From CAZSAT01 sp964604675 (GTDB lineage Bacteria; Myxococcota_A; UBA796; CAJQPC01), in contig CAZSAT010000218.1 of the NCBI GenBank assembly GCA_964604675.1, positions 1 through 7,379 on the forward strand: a DNA stretch of 7,379 bases, in the 5' to 3' direction. The translations under genes were made by a program, and so were the position numbers. Numbering within the stretch: position 1 is the first letter of the stretch; the number at the start of each line of letters is the position of its first letter. Positions 5,904-7,379 of this stretch are shown here, piece by piece. The notes under the pieces are model-generated. The model ran no database searches. It worked only from the letters and a program-made list of their open reading frames with translations, and was not told where the DNA came from.

Positions 5904-6947
5904 CTAGGGGGTGCCCGTGTCGCCACCGGTGCCGGTGCCCGTGCCCGTGTCCTGGCCGCCATCACCGAGGTCGCACTCCTTGGAGTTGCTGGCGCAGTTC
6001 ACATGGCAATCGGACTCGCCGACCTCCTCGAGGGTCAGGTCGGACACCAGATCGGCCGAGAGGTCGACGACGTAGATGCTCAGGCAGTACTCCAGACCGT
6101 CGGAGCAGGGCTCGCACTCCACGCCGAAGCCCTGGACGAGCTCGCAGATGGCGCCATCCTCGGTGCTGTCGAGCAGCTCGCCGAGGGGACGCGTGTCGAT
6201 GGAGCCGCTCAGCGTGGCGCCGCCGATCCAGTCACCGCCCGGAGCCAAGGCGCCGGACACGTTCAGGTCCTGGATCTCGATGGAGAAGCCGGCCACGTCG
6301 AGCGTGGTGGTCTCGGGTCCGATCTGGAAGAAGGGGTTGTCGGTGAAGTCCGCGGTGGGGAAGCCCAGGGTCTCCGTGCAGTAGTCCTGCAGGCTGGGGT
6401 TGTCCTCGTCCGCCGTGGCGCCGATGAAGGTGATGTTCTTCTCGTCCGCCGCCGACACGCCCATGTAGAGGGTGTAGTCCAGGTAGGACTCGAGGATGGT
6501 GCCCACCCCCTCGGGGATGATGATCCGGCCACTGGCCAGGTCGAGGCTGTAGGTGTTGCCCACCAGGCCGCTGGCCTCCGCCGACTCGCCCAGCTCGCTC
6601 GTGGAGAAGGTGATGGCTCCGGACTGCTCGCCGTCGCACCACGACAGGTTCGCGGTGTAGCTCGTGCTCGAGGCCAGGGGCGCGCTCGGGTAGAAGCGCA
6701 CCGTCTCCTGGTCGTCGGACAGCTCGGAGGTGCCATCGACGCCGTCGATGGTCAGCGAGGCCGATGCGTCGGGGTCACTCAGGGAGGCCTCGACGAAGCC
6801 GCGGTAGTAGAAGTCCGCCTGGCCGCTGGTGGGGCTGACGAACTCGGCCTCGACCTCGCAGCCGACGGGGCCGGTGTCGCCGCCGGCAGTGTCAATGCCC
6901 TTGTCGGAGCAGGCAAGGAAAGACAAGGCAAGAACAGAAAAAGTCAC
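5904..6947 (-). CDS. Ig-like, cysteine-rich outer-membrane lipoprotein (paralogue 2)
   Basis: A 347-residue putative lipoprotein of unrecognised family. The signal peptide MTFSVLALSFLAC puts the lipidated cysteine at residue 13, exactly as in the neighbour; Ser at +2 fits the outer membrane. A DTAGGDTGP linker leads to a beta-rich, Ig-like region (~31-115). Then come LQDYC (Cys190), ADFTDNPFFQIGP, and a C-x9-C-x2-C-x6-C cluster with FGVECEPC (Cys268, 278, 281, 288). Cys314, 318 and 325 follow, the last two having no partner in the paralogue. The C-terminus is a Gly/Thr tail (DTGTGTGTGG). The start is GTG at 6947; no other in-frame start lies nearby, and GGAGGT is three bases upstream. A sigma-70-like promoter lies at 6990-7018 and a strong terminator follows, so it is probably a single-gene transcript. 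Four disulfides shared with the paralogue, plus one extra, are inferred. Role unknown; a surface or periplasmic structural or binding protein is likely. Confidence 0.87.
   Translation of the reverse strand: MTFSVLALSFLACSDKGIDTAGGDTGPVGCEVEAEFVSPTSGQADFYYRGFVEASLSDPDASASLTIDGVDGTSELSDDQETVRFYPSAPLASSTSYTANLSWCDGEQSGAITFSTSELGESAEASGLVGNTYSLDLASGRIIIPEGVGTILESYLDYTLYMGVSAADEKNITFIGATADEDNPSLQDYCTETLGFPTADFTDNPFFQIGPETTTLDVAGFSIEIQDLNVSGALAPGGDWIGGATLSGSIDTRPLGELLDSTEDGAICELVQGFGVECEPCSDGLEYCLSIYVVDLSADLVSDLTLEEVGESDCHVNCASNSKECDLGDGGQDTGTGTGTGGDTGTP
5911..5951 (-). repeat. short repeat coding the Gly-Thr tail of the lipoprotein
   Basis: The 11-base unit GTGCCCGTGTC occurs at 5911-5921 and again at 5941-5951 (plus strand), with further six-base GT(G/C)CC(G/C)-type steps between. 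It encodes the C-terminal DTGTGTGTGGDTGTP. Such repeats are prone to slippage, so the tail length may vary between strains. Confidence 0.5.
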
Positions 6948-6950
6948 GCT

Positions 6951-6956
6951 ACCTCC
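6951..6956 (-). promoter_or_regulatory. Shine-Dalgarno (GGAGGT) of the 5904-6947 lipoprotein gene
   Basis: On the minus strand GGAGGT precedes the GTG start at 6947 by three bases. The spacing is short, but the match to the anti-Shine-Dalgarno is excellent and no other in-frame start competes, so it fixes the GTG as the start. Confidence 0.7.
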
Positions 6957-6989
6957 AGCGGTGAATCGTCTCCTCGACGAACGGCGTGG

Positions 6990-7018
6990 ACCGTAGCCGC
7001 GTGACCGGAGGGTGTCAA
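6990..7018 (-). promoter_or_regulatory. sigma-70-type promoter of the 5904-6947 lipoprotein gene
   Basis: On the minus strand a perfect -35 hexamer TTGACA (7013-7018) is followed, after exactly 17 bases, by TACGGT (6990-6995). The latter keeps the T1, A2 and T6 positions of the -10 consensus. Transcription would start near 6983, giving a leader of roughly 36 bases that contains the GGAGGT ribosome site. Confidence 0.7.
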
Positions 7019-7030
7019 CGTGGGATTCGC

Positions 7031-7076
7031 CCGCCCGCGACGGCCTTGTGGCAGGGAGTCCACTCCCCGCGGGCGG
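7031..7076 (-). terminator. possible hairpin after the DUF1844 gene
   Basis: Nine-base arms CCGCCCGCG (7031-7039) and CGCGGGCGG (7068-7076) are perfect complements. An inner hairpin GGGAG-TCCA-CTCCC sits at 7054-7067. The structure begins one base after the TGA stop of the DUF1844 gene. It has no T tract and a long interior loop, so intrinsic termination is uncertain; it could instead stabilise the mRNA 3' end. Confidence 0.35.
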
Positions 7077-7077
7077 C

Positions 7078-7311
7078 TCAGGCGCTCGAACCGCCAGCTT
7101 CGACGAACTTCACCTGGAGCTCGGCGACCAGGGTGTCGAGCAGGGTCTTCTCCTCGGCGTCGAGGTTGCCCTCGGTCTTGCCCTGGAGGAGGACCAGCAC
7201 GTCGATGCTGTGGCGCGCCAGGGCGAGGTCCTTCTCGGCCTCGAAGCGCGGGTCGTAGGCGGCATCGGCCCTGTCCCCGCGGGAAGGAAGCCGAGGTCGC
7301 GCGGACTCCAA
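7078..7311 (-). CDS. short DUF1844 family protein
   Basis: A 77-residue soluble protein. Residues ~28-71 match the C-terminal half of DUF1844 as I recall it: DLALARHSIDVLVLLQGKT, EGNLDAEEKTLLDTLVAEL and KFVEA, predicted as two to three helices. Full-length members have an N-terminal hydrophobic segment (LSLxTSALxxLG-like), which is absent here; residues 1-27 are polar. The function of the family is unknown. The only in-frame start is TTG at 7309-7311, directly preceded by an in-frame TAG (7312-7314), and no good Shine-Dalgarno is present. Alternatively, one extra base around the ATG-like GATGCC near 7264 would give a 62-residue protein starting MAAYDPRF, with GGGGACAGG as ribosome site. So the start, or the integrity of the 5' end, is uncertain. 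The conserved body is well supported. Confidence 0.75.
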   Translation of the reverse strand: MESARPRLPSRGDRADAAYDPRFEAEKDLALARHSIDVLVLLQGKTEGNLDAEEKTLLDTLVAELQVKFVEAGGSSA

Positions 7312-7379
7312 CTAAGGACCACCCGGCACTGCATGTTTGCGCGGCCGGTCCGGCCGGCGTCCGCCGCGGCCGTGCATGC

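Noticed and set aside
5793..7004. 403-residue plus-strand open frame opposite the lipoprotein gene at 5904-6947
   Set aside because: It is a shadow produced by GC bias. The minus strand has a promoter, Shine-Dalgarno, signal peptide, cysteine pattern and terminator.
7331..7379. Imperfect inverted repeat (GCATG...CATGC with inner CGGCC/GGCCG) at the window end
   Set aside because: The arms are short, interrupted and GC-rich, and the window ends there; chance is sufficient. I see no other feature in 7312-7379.

Overview
The window is GC-rich chromosomal DNA. It has strongly GC-biased third codon positions, several GTG/TTG starts and lipoproteins with Asp-Thr-Gly-rich linkers. Together with a DUF1844 protein and a J-like/RodZ-like HTH protein, this points to an uncultured or little-studied Myxococcota (former Deltaproteobacteria) relative. 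That placement is an inference from gene style, not from a marker gene.

Layout: (i) 69-1634, minus strand: an integral-membrane GT-C glycosyltransferase resembling the AftB type. (ii) A 33-bp divergent gap leads to a tight plus-strand cluster: selA (1668-3002, L-seryl-tRNA(Sec) selenium transferase), a gene for a J-like domain joined to a RodZ-like helix-turn-helix (3002-3850), and rluD-like 23S rRNA pseudouridine synthase (3852-4775). The first two overlap by one base and the second pair is one base apart, so they are probably one transcript with coupled translation. (iii) Converging on rluD with a 3-bp gap, two tandem minus-strand lipoprotein genes (4779-5777 and 5904-6947), separated by a near-perfect terminator hairpin. 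A recognisable sigma-70-type promoter drives the upstream one. (iv) 7078-7311, minus strand: a short DUF1844 protein with a TTG start. The last 68 bases hold no supported feature.

Two genes touch translation (selA charges the selenocysteine tRNA, RluD modifies helix 69 of 23S rRNA). The gene between them has no known role. The two lipoproteins are diverged duplicates: they share an Ig-like N-terminal region, an ADFTxNP motif and nine cysteines in matching order and spacing. I do not recognise their family, and they are the best candidate here for something undescribed. No mobile element, CRISPR array, tRNA or rRNA was seen.
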